From an uncultured Cetobacterium sp. (GTDB lineage Bacteria; Fusobacteriota; Fusobacteriia; Fusobacteriales; Fusobacteriaceae): DNA of 5,840 nt. The notes beneath the pieces are model-generated. The model saw only the letters and a program-made list of their open reading frames with translations, was not told the DNA's origin and did no database searches. This document shows, piece after piece, positions 5,834 through 5,840 of this stretch. The position numbers and the translations under genes are program-made. How positions within the stretch are numbered: position 1 is the first letter of the stretch; every line of letters begins with the position of its first letter. Location: assembly GCA_934085975.1 (NCBI GenBank), contig CAKOHT010000026.1, positions 1-5,840 on the forward strand. The letters are read 5' to 3'.

Positions 5834-5840
5834 AAGGAGG
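5834..5840 (+). promoter_or_regulatory. ribosome binding site of a gene starting just outside the window
   Basis: The window ends in AAGGAGG, a full-consensus Shine-Dalgarno on the + strand. By analogy with the autotransporter start, a start codon is expected about 5 to 9 bases beyond the right edge. The product cannot be known from here. Confidence 0.7.

Noticed and set aside
5822..5840. ATG at 5822 opening a frame to the window edge (M-D-L-F-K-E)
   Set aside because: No ribosome binding site precedes it, while its own bases contain AAGGAGG, so the stretch is better read as the Shine-Dalgarno of a later start.
1..5840. CRISPR arrays, tRNA, rRNA
   Set aside because: No regularly spaced direct repeats and no tRNA cloverleaf or rRNA-like conserved stretch was seen.

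Overview
The window is strongly AT-rich and carries GGAGG-type ribosome binding sites, an IS256-family transposase remnant and a type Va autotransporter, so the host has an outer membrane. Together these suggest a member of the Fusobacteriota, most likely Fusobacterium or a close relative. This is inference from composition and gene type; no marker gene is present.

Layout. (1) 1-1380, + strand: the C-terminal 459 codons of a protein whose start lies upstream of the window. Its first visible residues look like the last strands of an ADP-ribosyltransferase fold. A charged coiled coil and a C-terminal module of about 240 residues with a T-S-Q-E-L-R motif follow. The arrangement resembles phage MuF-type or large polyvalent proteins with toxin tips, but the toxin activity is not identified. 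(2) 1381-2143, accessory debris: a strong hairpin terminator whose 3' arm holds the Shine-Dalgarno sequence of a decayed IS256-family transposase (1505-1956). The transposase was shortened by about five internal deletions. Two more hairpins follow, and they end the transcript arriving from the opposite strand. No immunity-like gene is visible after the putative toxin. (3) 2144-5455, - strand: a complete 1103-residue autotransporter with a signal peptide, a zinc metalloprotease domain (HELGHALG, with a probable distant third ligand), a beta-helical passenger and a C-terminal beta-barrel ending in W-K-F. (4) 5456-5840: the ribosome binding site of the autotransporter, then a 41-codon fragment on the - strand that looks like the C-terminal strands of another outer membrane protein. 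The far end holds a + strand leader with a long imperfect hairpin and a terminal AAGGAGG, which implies that a + strand gene begins just outside the window.

How the pieces relate. The toxin-like gene and the autotransporter are convergent and separated by IS debris and terminators, so they are separate transcription units with no shared pathway visible. The autotransporter would display or release a metalloprotease at the cell surface. The left gene is probably part of a prophage or other mobile element. I see no CRISPR array, tRNA or rRNA. The strongest leads for something undescribed are the C-terminal module of the left protein and the unusual zinc site of the protease.
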